Source: Nakamurella lactea DSM 19367 (GTDB lineage Bacteria > Actinomycetota > Actinomycetes > Mycobacteriales > Nakamurellaceae). From it: a stretch of DNA of 64,000 bases. Location of the stretch: assembly GCF_000426645.1 (NCBI RefSeq), contig NZ_KE384549.1, positions 277,001 through 341,000 on the forward strand. The letters run 5' to 3'. A program made the position numbers and the translations under genes. The notes beneath the pieces are model-generated. The model was not told where the DNA came from. It saw nothing but the letters and a program-made list of their open reading frames with translations, and did no database searches. This document shows positions 37,205-45,623 of this stretch, piece after piece. Position 1 is the stretch's first letter. Every line of letters starts with the position of its first letter.

Positions 37205-38119
37205 TCAGGCGATCGTCTGGTTGCCCTGTTCGTCGGTGACCACCATGGACGGGCCACCACCGGCCTCGGCGCCGGTCATCATCACGGCCAGCTCCCGCGG
37301 ACCCCGCTTGCCCCGGCGCAACCGCTTCTCCAGCAGTGATGCCGTGCTGGTCAGCAGCAGGTTGAGCACGATGTAGACCACCGCGATCAGCACGTACATC
37401 TGCAGCTGGTCCTTGAGGTTGGTGCCGGCGGTGTTGGCCGCGCGCCGCAGCTCGTTGTAGCCCATCAGCAGCAGGCCGCCGAGGGCGGTGTCCTTGAGGA
37501 TGACGACGAGCTGGCTGACTACCGCCGGGAGCATCGCGGTGAGCGCCTGGGGGAGCAGGATCTGGCCCATCATCTGGGACTTGCTCAGTCCGATCGCCAT
37601 CGATGCCTCGGTCTGGCCCTTGGGCAGCGACTGGATCCCGGCCCGGAACACCTCGGCCAGCACCGAGCCGTTGTAGAGCACCAGGCCGATCACCACCGAG
37701 GCCAGCGGGCTGGACGAGCCGAAGACGGTGAACCACAGGGTGTAGGCGAAGACCATCAGGATGATCACCGGGATGGCCCGGAAGAACTCGACGATCACCG
37801 AGGCGACCCAGCGGACCCAGCGGTGGTCGGACAGCCGGGCGACGCCGAGCAGGGCGCCGATCGGCAGCGCGATGACCACCGAGATGAGCGCCGCCTTGAT
37901 GGTGTTCCACAGACCGGGCAACAGATAGGTGGTCCAGGTGTTGGCCTGGAAGATCGGCTTCCAGAGTTTCCAGTCGAACTGCCCCTTGGCGTCGAGTTTG
38001 GCGTAGACCCACCAGAGACCCGCGGCGAGCAGGATCAGAAAGACGATGGTGAGGATCAGGTTGCGGCGCCGAGCCTTCGGGCCGGGGATGTCGTAGAGGA
38101 CAGCCAGATTGCTGCTCAT
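37205..38119 (-). CDS. gluD: Amino-acid ABC transporter permease (GluD-like)
   Basis: Polar amino-acid permease of 304 residues with five helices, the EAA loop EVFRAGIQSLPKGQTEASMAIGLSKSQ and a longer tail than GluC. Overlaps gluC by ATGA. With the binding protein and GluC it would form a glutamate/glutamine-type importer. No ATPase gene is intact beside it. Confidence 0.88.
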   Translation of the reverse strand: MSSNLAVLYDIPGPKARRRNLILTIVFLILLAAGLWWVYAKLDAKGQFDWKLWKPIFQANTWTTYLLPGLWNTIKAALISVVIALPIGALLGVARLSDHRWVRWVASVIVEFFRAIPVIILMVFAYTLWFTVFGSSSPLASVVIGLVLYNGSVLAEVFRAGIQSLPKGQTEASMAIGLSKSQMMGQILLPQALTAMLPAVVSQLVVILKDTALGGLLLMGYNELRRAANTAGTNLKDQLQMYVLIAVVYIVLNLLLTSTASLLEKRLRRGKRGPRELAVMMTGAEAGGGPSMVVTDEQGNQTIA

Positions 38120-38820
38120 CGCTTCACCGCCACCTTCTGCGCGACCCGGCCGAGCAGGATGCCGACCGGCAGGGTCAGGATGATGAACCCGGCGGCGATG
38201 ATGATGAAGATGGCGACGAACTTGTCCGCTTCGTTCTCCATCATGGTGGCCATCAGACCGGCGATCTCCGCGGAGAAGATGGCCGCGGCCACCGTGGTGT
38301 TCTTGATCAGTGCGATCAGCACGCTGGCCAGCGGGGCGATCACCGCCCGGAAGGCTTGCGGCAGTACGACGATTCCCAGAACCTGGGTGAACTTCATCCC
38401 GATCGCGCGGGCGGCCTCGGCCTGGCCGGCCGGCACGGTGTTGATGCCGGACCGGATCGCCTCGCTGACGAACGTCGAGGTGTAGAGGATGAAGCCGAGC
38501 ACCGCCAGCCGGAAGTTCTGGTTGTAGAGGAAGTCGATGGCGCCCTGCGCGCCGGCCCCGCGGGAGGCAAGTTTCAGCCCGAGCTGGGTGTACAGCACCT
38601 GCGACATCATGATGATGATCAGCGTCAGCGGGGTGTTCCGGACGATGTTCACGTACACCGTGGAGAACCCGCGCATCAACGGCACCGGGCTGACCCGCAT
38701 GCCGGCCAACACGGTGCCAAGGATCAGCGCCCCGATCGCCGACCAGAAGGTCAGCTGGATGTTGCCCCAGAAGGCCTTGAGGATCGGGTAATCAGGGTTG
38801 GACAGGAAGCTGAAATCCAC
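38116..38820 (-). CDS. gluC: Amino-acid ABC transporter permease (GluC-like)
   Basis: Permease of 234 residues: NIQLTFWSAIGALILGTVLAGMR, YVNIVRNTPLTLIIIM and the EAA loop SEAIRSGINTVPAGQAEAARAIGMK. Start GTG 38820 after GGAGCAGCCA. Lies 73 bases after gluB and overlaps gluD. Confidence 0.88.
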   Translation of the reverse strand: MDFSFLSNPDYPILKAFWGNIQLTFWSAIGALILGTVLAGMRVSPVPLMRGFSTVYVNIVRNTPLTLIIIMMSQVLYTQLGLKLASRGAGAQGAIDFLYNQNFRLAVLGFILYTSTFVSEAIRSGINTVPAGQAEAARAIGMKFTQVLGIVVLPQAFRAVIAPLASVLIALIKNTTVAAAIFSAEIAGLMATMMENEADKFVAIFIIIAAGFIILTLPVGILLGRVAQKVAVKR

Positions 38821-38893
38821 TGGCTGCTCCCGCAGGGAAAGGGCCGAAACGGCCGGGTGGGCGTCGTCGACGTCCGCCCGGCCGTGGCGTTGG

Positions 38894-39859
38894 TCAGGAG
38901 GTCAGGTTTTCCGGGGGGTCGGGGATGGTGTAGCCGGAGGGGCCGACGTTCTTTTCCAGGGAGGCTTTCCAGGAGCCGTCGGAGACCATTTTCTTCAGGG
39001 CGGTGTTGATGGCGTCTTCTCCGGTGGTGTCGCCCTTTTTCAGGCCGATGCCGTAGTTCTCGTCGGAGAAGCCCTTGCCGACGAGGCGGAACACGCCGGG
39101 GTCCTGGGCGGCGTAGCCGGCCAGGATGACGTCGTCGGTGGTGAGGGCGTCGACGACGCCGGCTTTGACCTGGGCGGCGCATTCGGAGTAGGTGCCGAAT
39201 TCTTGCAGGGCGACTTCGGTGGCGAACTGGTCCTTGACCTTCTGCGCCGAGGTGGAGCCGGTGACGGAGCAGAGGATTTTGCCGTTCAGCGTTTCGGGGC
39301 CGGTGATGTCGGTGTTGTCGGCTTTGACCAGTAGGTCTTGGTGGGCCAGGAAGTAGGGGCCGGCGAAGTTGACTTTTTCTTTGCGGGTGTCGGTGATGGA
39401 GTAGGTGCCGACGATGTAGTCGACTTCGCCCTTGGCGATCTTGTCTTCGCGTTCGGCGGATTTGGTTTCGACGAAGTTGATCTTGGCTTCGTCGACGCCG
39501 AGTTCTTTGGCGACGTAGCGGGCGACGTCGATGTCGAAGCCGGAGAAGGATCCGTCGGGGTTCTTCTGGCCCAGGCCGGGTTGGTCGAATTTGACGCCGA
39601 TGGTCAGTTTCCCGGCCTTGGCGTTGGTCAGCAGCTGTGAGGCGGCGGCGTCGCCGCCGCCGGCGGCTGAGGTGTCCGCGGCGGAGGAGTCCCCACCGGC
39701 GGCGGAGGTGTCGGCCGCTGAGGTGTCGGCGGCGGCTGACGTTTCGCTGCCGGCGGCGGGGGTGCTGGTGTCGGCGGCTTTGTCGCTGCCGCAGGCGCCC
39801 AGGGTCAACGCGGCGACCGCGGCGAGTGCCACGGTGATGCCCAACTGTCGGAGTTTCAT
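38894..39859 (-). CDS. gluB: Glutamate-type ABC transporter binding lipoprotein
   Basis: Extracytoplasmic binding protein of 321 residues with lipobox LGAC (C23), an Ala/Asp/Ser/Thr-rich low-complexity spacer made of repeated DTSAA units (about 30-70), then a type-II binding fold (LTIGVKFDQPGLGQKNPDGSFSGFDIDVARY-type start, key FDQPG and GFDIDVARYVA). Start ATG 39859 suits the AAAGGA ribosome-binding site; ATG 39868 is too close. Codon choice is strongly C-ending, suggesting high expression. First gene of gluBCD. Confidence 0.9.
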   Translation of the reverse strand: MKLRQLGITVALAAVAALTLGACGSDKAADTSTPAAGSETSAAADTSAADTSAAGGDSSAADTSAAGGGDAAASQLLTNAKAGKLTIGVKFDQPGLGQKNPDGSFSGFDIDVARYVAKELGVDEAKINFVETKSAEREDKIAKGEVDYIVGTYSITDTRKEKVNFAGPYFLAHQDLLVKADNTDITGPETLNGKILCSVTGSTSAQKVKDQFATEVALQEFGTYSECAAQVKAGVVDALTTDDVILAGYAAQDPGVFRLVGKGFSDENYGIGLKKGDTTGEDAINTALKKMVSDGSWKASLEKNVGPSGYTIPDPPENLTS

Positions 39860-39915
39860 GTCCGTCATTCCTTTCGGATGGCGGGGCCGGGGATCTCCCG
39901 GCCCGGGTGGTCGTA

Positions 39916-39951
39916 CTAGTGGGTCAGGATCTTGCCCAGGAAATCCTTCGC
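39916..39951 (-). pseudogene. gluA: Remnant of the 3' end of a gluA-type ATPase gene
   Basis: Reading the minus strand, the last twelve codons before a TAG spell AKDFLGKILTH-stop, which resembles the C-terminus of GluA-type amino-acid ABC ATPases (…RAKDFLxKIL…). The stop lies 56 bases before gluB, the usual spacing for gluA-gluB. Upstream of codon A the frame turns to unrelated Pro/Gln-rich sequence with no Walker or signature motif within 200 bases, so the rest of gluA looks deleted. Short match; alignment to relatives needed. Confidence 0.5.
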
Positions 39952-39989
39952 GAGCACTGGCTGCTGGTCCTTCCCGGCAGGAGCTGGCC

Positions 39990-40014
39990 GCCGACGTCGA
40001 TGGCGGACGTCGGC
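39990..40014. other. 9-bp stem-loop in the gluB upstream region
   Basis: GCCGACGTC (39990-39998) and GACGTCGGC (40006-40014), 7-base loop. It lies just beyond the putative gluA remnant, possibly near a deletion junction; could be operator or terminator. Confidence 0.5.
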
Positions 40015-40220
40015 GACTATCTCTGATAGTGGTGCGAGCCTGGCAGATGTCCCTCGGATCGCCATCCGCCCTGCGCAATCCTTGATCGGCTTCTGAGGAA
40101 TGACGTCATGGCGGGCCGGCGGCAGCATCGGAGGGTGACCGGCCGGTGTGGTCCCGTCACCCGTTTGCCCGCCCGACCGGGTGACGCCCGAGCGGGTGAA
40201 CCCTCGTGATAACGTGTGTG

Positions 40221-40246
40221 CCGCAAGCGGTTACGGTCGCTTGCGG
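40221..40246. promoter_or_regulatory. 9-bp inverted repeat at the response-regulator promoter
   Basis: CCGCAAGCG (40221-40229) and CGCTTGCGG (40238-40246) with loop GTTACGGT, just after a -10-like GATAAC (40208-40213). It could be the binding site of the response regulator downstream or a 5' hairpin. Confidence 0.55.
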
Positions 40247-40310
40247 AGGGCGCGGGCGGGCCGCTGCCGATGCCATGCGGCATGGCCGCGAAGGTAAGGA
40301 AGACCTGCAG

Positions 40311-40982
40311 ATGCATGTGATGGTGGTCGAAGATGACCTCCGGGTGGCCGGCACCATGAGGTCTGTCCTGCGCCGACACGGCTACGAGGTCACCGGTGCG
40401 GACAACGGCACCGAGGCGCTGGATCGCTGCGACGGCTCCGTCGACATGGTGCTGCTCGACCTCGGCCTTCCGGACATGGACGGAAACGAGGTGTGCATCC
40501 GGCTGCGCCGCCGGATGGACGTGCCGATCATCGTCGTGACCGCACGCTCGGAAATGGGATCGATGGTGCACCTGCTGGGACTCGGAGCCGACGACTACCT
40601 GGTCAAGCCGTTCGACCTCCGCGAACTCATCGCCCGCATCGAGGCGGTGGGTCGGCGGCACATCAGCCACACCGCCGACCGGCCGTCGGACCGGTATGTG
40701 CAGATCGGCACCGTCCGGCTGGACCGCGCGGCGCGCAAGCTGTGGGTGGATGAGCGACTCGTCATGCTCACCAGGAAGGAATTCGACCTGTTCGCCGCGC
40801 TGGCCAGGCACCCGGGAATCGCGCTCCGTCGGGAGCAGCTGATCAGCGAGGTATGGCAGACCAGTTGGCACGGCATGGGGCGCAGTCTCGAGGTGCACAT
40901 CGCCTCGCTGCGCAACAAGGTCGGCGTCGCCGGGCTGATCGAGACCGTGCGTGGCATCGGGTACGCGCTGACGGCCGAGTAA
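40311..40982 (+). CDS. OmpR-family response regulator
   Basis: Two-domain regulator of 223 residues. Receiver: acidic pocket EDD at 7-9, phospho-acceptor D50 in VLLDLGLPDMDG, T/K in VVTARS and LVKPFD. C-terminal winged helix: LTRKEFDLFAALARHPGIALRREQLISEVWQ and ASLRNKV, RGIGYAL. Start ATG 40311 after AAGGAAG; upstream frame from 40206 lacks conservation. Two bases before the sensor kinase gene; likely autoregulated through the palindrome at its promoter. Confidence 0.93.
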   Translation: MHVMVVEDDLRVAGTMRSVLRRHGYEVTGADNGTEALDRCDGSVDMVLLDLGLPDMDGNEVCIRLRRRMDVPIIVVTARSEMGSMVHLLGLGADDYLVKPFDLRELIARIEAVGRRHISHTADRPSDRYVQIGTVRLDRAARKLWVDERLVMLTRKEFDLFAALARHPGIALRREQLISEVWQTSWHGMGRSLEVHIASLRNKVGVAGLIETVRGIGYALTAE

Positions 40983-40984
40983 CG

Positions 40985-42364
40985 GTGCGCACCCGCATCG
41001 TTGCGCTGCTGATCGCTCCCATCGCCTGCATTCTGCTCACCCTCGGGGCGGTGATCGCCCACAACTTCGCTGCCTCGACGGCGCAGCAGGCGTATCTGAA
41101 GCAGCTCGACGACGTCAACCGCTTCCGGTCGGACGTCGCGGCGGCAGTGGCGTCCTCTGAGGTTTCCGGCATGCAGAGCGAGCTCGACCGATACGGCGAG
41201 GTCTACCGGATCGGCGCCGCCGTGGTGAAGCAGGACGGTCAGATGTGGCTGGGCAACGGCAATATCACCCTCGACGAGGCGCGGGTCGGCGACAGTGTCG
41301 CGGCCGCACTGTCCGGCAAGCACAGCGAGCCCGCCGGATTTCGCTGGCCCTGGGACGCCCGTCCGTTGATCGTGTCCGCCCCGGTCAGCTTCCGCAGCGA
41401 CGTGATCGGGGCGGTGGTGACCGTGTCGGACACCACGGCATTGGGTCGCGCGATCGTTTGGAGGTGGTCGCTGCTGGCGCTCGGCGTGGCGCTGACCATC
41501 GCGGCCGCCGTGATCGTTGCGGATCGGCTCGCCCGATGGGCGATCCGCCCGGTCGGTGTGCTGGCGACGGCCCTCGCCGCGGTTGGGGACGGTCAGATCC
41601 AGGCCAGGGTGCCACCGGGCAGCGGCCCGCCCGAGCTACGACATCTGGTGGTCGCCTTCAACGACATGGCGGCCAGGGTGGAGACGGCGATCAGGAACCA
41701 GCGCGCATTCGTCGCCAACGCATCGCACGAATTGCGTAACCCGTTGAACGCCCTGCTCCTGCAGGTCGAGGAACTCGGGATGACGATCGACGACGAGTCC
41801 CGGCCGCACTACGAGGCCGCCCGCGAGGAGGGCCTGCGAATGGCCCGGCTGCTCGATGCCCTGCTGATGCTCGCCAGGGGCGAGAACTCGGAGTTCGTCA
41901 CCGGACCTGTCGACATCGCTCAATTGGCATTGCACCGGGTCGGGGCGCTCCGGCCGCTGGCCGCCGAGCGGGGCGTTCGGCTGGAAGTCGCAGGCGCAGA
42001 GTCGGTATGGGCCGACGCCGATGACGTGGCCGTGGAGCTCGCGCTGGACGCGGTCCTGGACAACGCCTCGAAGTTCGCCCCGTCCGGCAGCACGGTCACC
42101 GTGTCGGCAGCACGGCAGGCGGATGACGCGAGCCTGTCGGTGCGGGACCATGGACCGGGGATGTCGGAGCGGGAGTTGACGGTGGCAACGGACCGGTTCT
42201 GGCGCAGCCCGCAACACCAGAACCAGCCGGGATCCGGGCTGGGGTTGGCCATCGCCAGCACCTTCATCCGGGTTTGCGGCGGAACCCTGGAGATGGCATC
42301 GCCGGTCGGCGGTGGCCTGGTGGTGGAACTTCGGTTACCCGCGAGAGACGATGAGATCGAATGA
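40985..42364 (+). CDS. Sensor histidine kinase
   Basis: Membrane kinase of 459 residues: helix 5-25, extracytoplasmic sensor segment of about 115 residues, helix 161-180, HAMP, HisKA with H248 in NASHELRNPLNALL, and HATPase (LDNASKFAPSG, DHGPGMSE, GSGLGLAIA). GTG 40985 is two bases after the response regulator stop. Its stop overlaps the TAXI lipoprotein start (ATGA), so the binding protein may present a ligand to the sensor domain. Confidence 0.92.
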   Translation: MRTRIVALLIAPIACILLTLGAVIAHNFAASTAQQAYLKQLDDVNRFRSDVAAAVASSEVSGMQSELDRYGEVYRIGAAVVKQDGQMWLGNGNITLDEARVGDSVAAALSGKHSEPAGFRWPWDARPLIVSAPVSFRSDVIGAVVTVSDTTALGRAIVWRWSLLALGVALTIAAAVIVADRLARWAIRPVGVLATALAAVGDGQIQARVPPGSGPPELRHLVVAFNDMAARVETAIRNQRAFVANASHELRNPLNALLLQVEELGMTIDDESRPHYEAAREEGLRMARLLDALLMLARGENSEFVTGPVDIAQLALHRVGALRPLAAERGVRLEVAGAESVWADADDVAVELALDAVLDNASKFAPSGSTVTVSAARQADDASLSVRDHGPGMSERELTVATDRFWRSPQHQNQPGSGLGLAIASTFIRVCGGTLEMASPVGGGLVVELRLPARDDEIE

Positions 42365-43326
42365 GACGGTCGACCCCCGGCGAGGGCTTGAGCAGACGGA
42401 CGTTGCTGGCCGGTGCCGGTGCATTGCTGCTGGCCGGTTGCGGACCCAGCCCGCGGTCGAGCAGGCCGATCGTCCTGGCGACCGGCGACACCAAAGGTGT
42501 CTATTACTCCTACGGAATCGAGGTGGCGAATGCCCTCGCGTTCGAGCTGGGCGGGGTGACGATCGAAGTCCGTTCCACCTCCGGCTCGGTCGACAACCTG
42601 CAGCGAATCGCCCGAGGTACTGCCGATCTGGCGATCGTCGCGGCCGACGCGGCCCTGGATGCCGCTTCCGGCCGGGCAAACTTCCCGGCACCCGTGTCGT
42701 TCGATGGCGTTGCCCGGCTGTATGACGACTTCATCCATTTGGTGGTCCCGGCCGATTCTCCAATCCGGAGCGTCACCGATCTTCCCGGGCATCGCCTTTC
42801 CCTCGGATCTCCAGGATCAGGGACGGAACTGATCGCCGGGCGCATATTGGAGACCGCCGCTGTGTCCATCGATCCTGCCGACAATCTGCACCTGGGAATC
42901 AATGAGTGCATCCTGGCGATGAGTCAGGGCAGGCTGGAGGCATTCTTCTGGTCCGGTGGGCTGCCAACGGTCGGCGTCACCGAGCTCGCGGCGACAACCC
43001 CTATCCGGCTGATCGACATCGGTGGCCTCTCGGCCGGAATGCGGACCCTCGCGGGACTGTCCTACCGGAGCGCAACGGTGCCGGCTCGGACCTACGGCAT
43101 TCCCGAGGAGATCACCACGATCGCGGTGCCGAACTACCTGGTCGTCGCCCGAAACATGAGTGAAGACCTGGTCTTTGGCTTCACCGAAGGTCTGTTCCGG
43201 CATCGTGACGAGATGGCCCAGAGGGTGTCGGCGATCGGCAAGCTGGACATCGGGCGGGCCATCTACACGGCGCCGATCGAACTTCACCCCGGTGCGTTGC
43301 GCTACTACCGCAGCACCCGCGACTGA
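42361..43326 (+). CDS. TAXI-family solute-binding lipoprotein
   Basis: TRAP-associated extracytoplasmic immunogenic (TAXI) protein of 321 residues. SRRTLLAGAGALLLAGCG gives a Tat-like signal and lipobox with C27; LATGDTKGVYYSYGIEVANAL is the family's ligand-binding opening, then SGSVDNLQRIARGTADLAIV and SPGSGTEL. No TRAP membrane subunits (DctQM type) lie nearby. ATG overlaps the kinase stop by four bases. The likely job is ligand sensing for the two-component system; ligand unknown, glutamate-like or dicarboxylate in known TAXI proteins. Confidence 0.9.
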   Translation: MRRSTPGEGLSRRTLLAGAGALLLAGCGPSPRSSRPIVLATGDTKGVYYSYGIEVANALAFELGGVTIEVRSTSGSVDNLQRIARGTADLAIVAADAALDAASGRANFPAPVSFDGVARLYDDFIHLVVPADSPIRSVTDLPGHRLSLGSPGSGTELIAGRILETAAVSIDPADNLHLGINECILAMSQGRLEAFFWSGGLPTVGVTELAATTPIRLIDIGGLSAGMRTLAGLSYRSATVPARTYGIPEEITTIAVPNYLVVARNMSEDLVFGFTEGLFRHRDEMAQRVSAIGKLDIGRAIYTAPIELHPGALRYYRSTRD

Positions 43327-43441
43327 CCTGTCGCACCGACCCGGCCCCACCCAACTCGCGCCGCGGGTCTGCGCCGTTCGAGTTCCGGCCGCCGCCGCTG
43401 CGCGCCGGCGCTAACCGTCCGTAGGCATTGCCGGAGAGTCG

Positions 43442-43471
43442 GAAAGCTCAACGCGGGTGTTGAAAGCTCAA
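43442..43471. promoter_or_regulatory. GAAAGCTCAA direct repeat upstream of the amidase operon
   Basis: GAAAGCTCAA at 43442-43451 and 43462-43471, exactly 20 bases apart. The second copy is preceded by TT, giving TTGAAAGCTCAA, itself partly palindromic. Two helical turns of spacing suggest a protein binding twice on one face. The gene start at 43597 is 126 bases away. Confidence 0.5.
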
Positions 43472-43596
43472 ATTAGGCGCAGATTTCCGCAGGTGGTATT
43501 CCATCTCCGCGTCAGCGGAGAGTGAATTGGCGGAACAACGGTCCTGGTCGTTGTCGGCAACGACTCGGTATTGCTCAGTTTCGGAGAGGCACGAGC

Positions 43597-43902
43597 ATGG
43601 TTCTTCCCACGCTGACAGATGCAGAACTGGATTCGTACATTTCGGCGCGGCTGGCGCTTTCGGGTATCGACCTGTCGCTGCTGCCACTCGAGCGAGATCC
43701 GGCGACCGGGTCGCCGACGGCCGTCCAGGCGCTGGCCTCCCTTCGTTCGTTCGCCCGCCGCACGCTCCCGCAGATCAACGGTTGGCGCCCGGAATCGGCG
43801 GACGCGGCGATCGATCCGGTCGCGGCGTCCCAGCAACTCGCGCCGCCGCTGGAGTATCCGTCGATCACCGAGGCCTGGACTTCGCCGGCGGTACGGAAGT
43901 GA
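43597..43902 (+). CDS. Small protein of unknown function coupled to an amidase
   Basis: Protein of 101 residues without membrane helix: LTDAELDSYISARLALSGIDLSLLPLERDPATGSPTAVQALASLRSFAR-type sequence with key parts TDAELDSYI and SLRSFARRTLPQI, ending AVRK. I do not recognise a family. ATG 43597 follows GGAGAGG. Its stop overlaps the amidase GTG (GTGA), so it may be a partner or chaperone for that exported enzyme. Confidence 0.75.
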   Translation: MVLPTLTDAELDSYISARLALSGIDLSLLPLERDPATGSPTAVQALASLRSFARRTLPQINGWRPESADAAIDPVAASQQLAPPLEYPSITEAWTSPAVRK

Positions 43903-45551
43903 GCCGCGCAGTCAACCGCCGAATCTTTCTGGCCGGCGCGGCCGCTGCCTCCCTCGGCCTGCTCGGCGAGCCGGCGGTCGCCGCGGCAGCGCCTGGTCCG
44001 GGCGCCGGTGCGGCTGCGGCAAACGCGCCCAAGCCGGTGTCCCGCCGGCCTCTGCGCATCCCGGACGTGTCGGTCCGCAACGCCGCCCGCAACGACCCGA
44101 CCGAGGCCACAATTGCGGAGGCGGTCACGCTCATCCGGAATCGCCGGCTGACGGCCGCCGAGCTGATCGAGGCGCAACTCGACCGGATCTCCCGGTTCGA
44201 CGACACCTACCTGGCCTTCAACTCGGTGACCGCGGCGGCGGCCCGATCCCGCGCCAGGGCGATCGATCGGCTGCCTCGCGAACACCGACCGGCGCTGTCC
44301 GGGGTGGGCCTGTGCATCAAGGACAACTACTTCACCGCCGGGGTGCCCACCACCGCGAACTCGTTCATCTTCCAGGACTTCGTCCCTGACTTCGACGCCA
44401 CCTCGGTCGCCCGGCTGGCGGCGGCCGGTGGAATCATGCTGGGCAAGGGGCAGATGGGGCCGCTGGCGACCACCAGGGCAACGAAGCCGAACGGCGAGAT
44501 CACCACGGTGAACGCGTGGACCCCGGCGGACCCGTCGGTCGACCCCGGCGGTTCGTCGACCGGGCCGGCGACGGCGGTGGCCGGGCGGATGGCGACGTCA
44601 TCGATCGGAACCCAGACCGGCGGCAGCATCGTGCTGCCATCGAACCAGCAGAATCTCACCGGACTCAAGCCGACCATGGGACGGACCTCTGTCCACGGGG
44701 TGATCCCGTTGTCCTACACCAGGGATCATTCCGGCCCGCTGGCCAGGGACGCTCTCGACGCGGCGATCATGCTGACCGTGATGGCCGGCCCGGACGCCGC
44801 CGATCCCCGCACCCTCGGCCTGCCCGATGTCCCGGCGCTGATCACCTCGGCCTTGCCGGTGCGCCGGAAGGGGCGGACCGTGCTGCGGCGGCGGACGAAG
44901 ATCGGTGTGCCGCCGGACTACCTGTCGGTGACCGGCCCCGCGCTCGCGATCCGCAGCGCCTTCCTCGACCAACTGTCGTCGATCGGCGATGCCGAGCTGG
45001 TCGAGGTCGGCTATCCGGACGACTGGGACCTGCTCACCGGCACCTTCAACGCGATCCGGCTCAGCGAACGCACCGAGCCGTTCCTCGACTACCTGAAGAG
45101 CGATCCGCAACTGTTCGGTGTGTCGCTGTTGAGCTGGCTGCAGGGGGTGCTGCTGTCCGGGGACGAGTGGATCACCGGGCAGCGGGCCAAGAATCACCTG
45201 CTCCGTGAGGTGCTGGACGGCATGCTGACGCAGGCCGATGTCGTGCTGCAGACCGGGCCGGTCGCCTTCGACATCCTCGGCCTGCCGGAGATCGGCTTCC
45301 CGATCGGGTTCGCCTCCGACGGCACGACCGGCCCGGTCGGGACACCCGTTGGCACCATTCTCGGCGGCGCCCCCTACGAAGAGGACCGCCTGCTCGAGGT
45401 GGTGGCCGCCTACCAGGCCGTCACCGACTGGCACACCACCAGACCGGCCGACCCGGTCCTGCCCGACAGCGCCGGGCAACCCCGATCGCGGAGTGCGCTG
45501 TCCACCGCTTCGCGACTCACCCCCGAGGAGGCACTGGCTGCGAGTAACTGA
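43899..45551 (+). CDS. Tat-exported amidase-signature hydrolase
   Basis: Amidase of 550 residues. N-terminal NRRIFLAGAAAASLGLLGEP is a Tat signal, predicted cleavage after AVAAAA. The Ser-cisSer-Lys triad is present: K141 in LCIKDNY, S219 in DPGGSSTGP and S243 in TQTGGSIVLPS. The usual GGSSGG is GGSSTG. Starts at GTG 43899 overlapping the small protein. Acts outside the membrane on an unknown amide, perhaps a peptide or cell-wall derivative in view of the peptidase downstream. Confidence 0.9.
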   Translation: MSRAVNRRIFLAGAAAASLGLLGEPAVAAAAPGPGAGAAAANAPKPVSRRPLRIPDVSVRNAARNDPTEATIAEAVTLIRNRRLTAAELIEAQLDRISRFDDTYLAFNSVTAAAARSRARAIDRLPREHRPALSGVGLCIKDNYFTAGVPTTANSFIFQDFVPDFDATSVARLAAAGGIMLGKGQMGPLATTRATKPNGEITTVNAWTPADPSVDPGGSSTGPATAVAGRMATSSIGTQTGGSIVLPSNQQNLTGLKPTMGRTSVHGVIPLSYTRDHSGPLARDALDAAIMLTVMAGPDAADPRTLGLPDVPALITSALPVRRKGRTVLRRRTKIGVPPDYLSVTGPALAIRSAFLDQLSSIGDAELVEVGYPDDWDLLTGTFNAIRLSERTEPFLDYLKSDPQLFGVSLLSWLQGVLLSGDEWITGQRAKNHLLREVLDGMLTQADVVLQTGPVAFDILGLPEIGFPIGFASDGTTGPVGTPVGTILGGAPYEEDRLLEVVAAYQAVTDWHTTRPADPVLPDSAGQPRSRSALSTASRLTPEEALAASN

Positions 45552-45623
45552 TCGATGGATTGCCTCATCGTCCACCGCGGAATCCCTACCCCCTGAAGGT
45601 TCCCGACTACCTGCTGGAGCAAG

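Larger units (their letters stand above)
39869..40310. other. Region between gluB and the response regulator
   Basis: 442 bases without an intact gene. Read away from gluB it holds: the probable last codons of gluA (39916-39951), a 9-bp stem-loop at 39990-40014, and near the response regulator a GATAAC (40208-40213) followed by a 9-bp stem-loop (40221-40246). The middle, 40015-40200, shows nothing recognisable. Confidence 0.6.

Noticed and set aside
40147-40300. Small gene upstream of the response regulator starting at GTG 40206
   Set aside because: Its frame joins the response regulator but the extra 35 residues are not conserved and overlap the promoter-like stem-loop.
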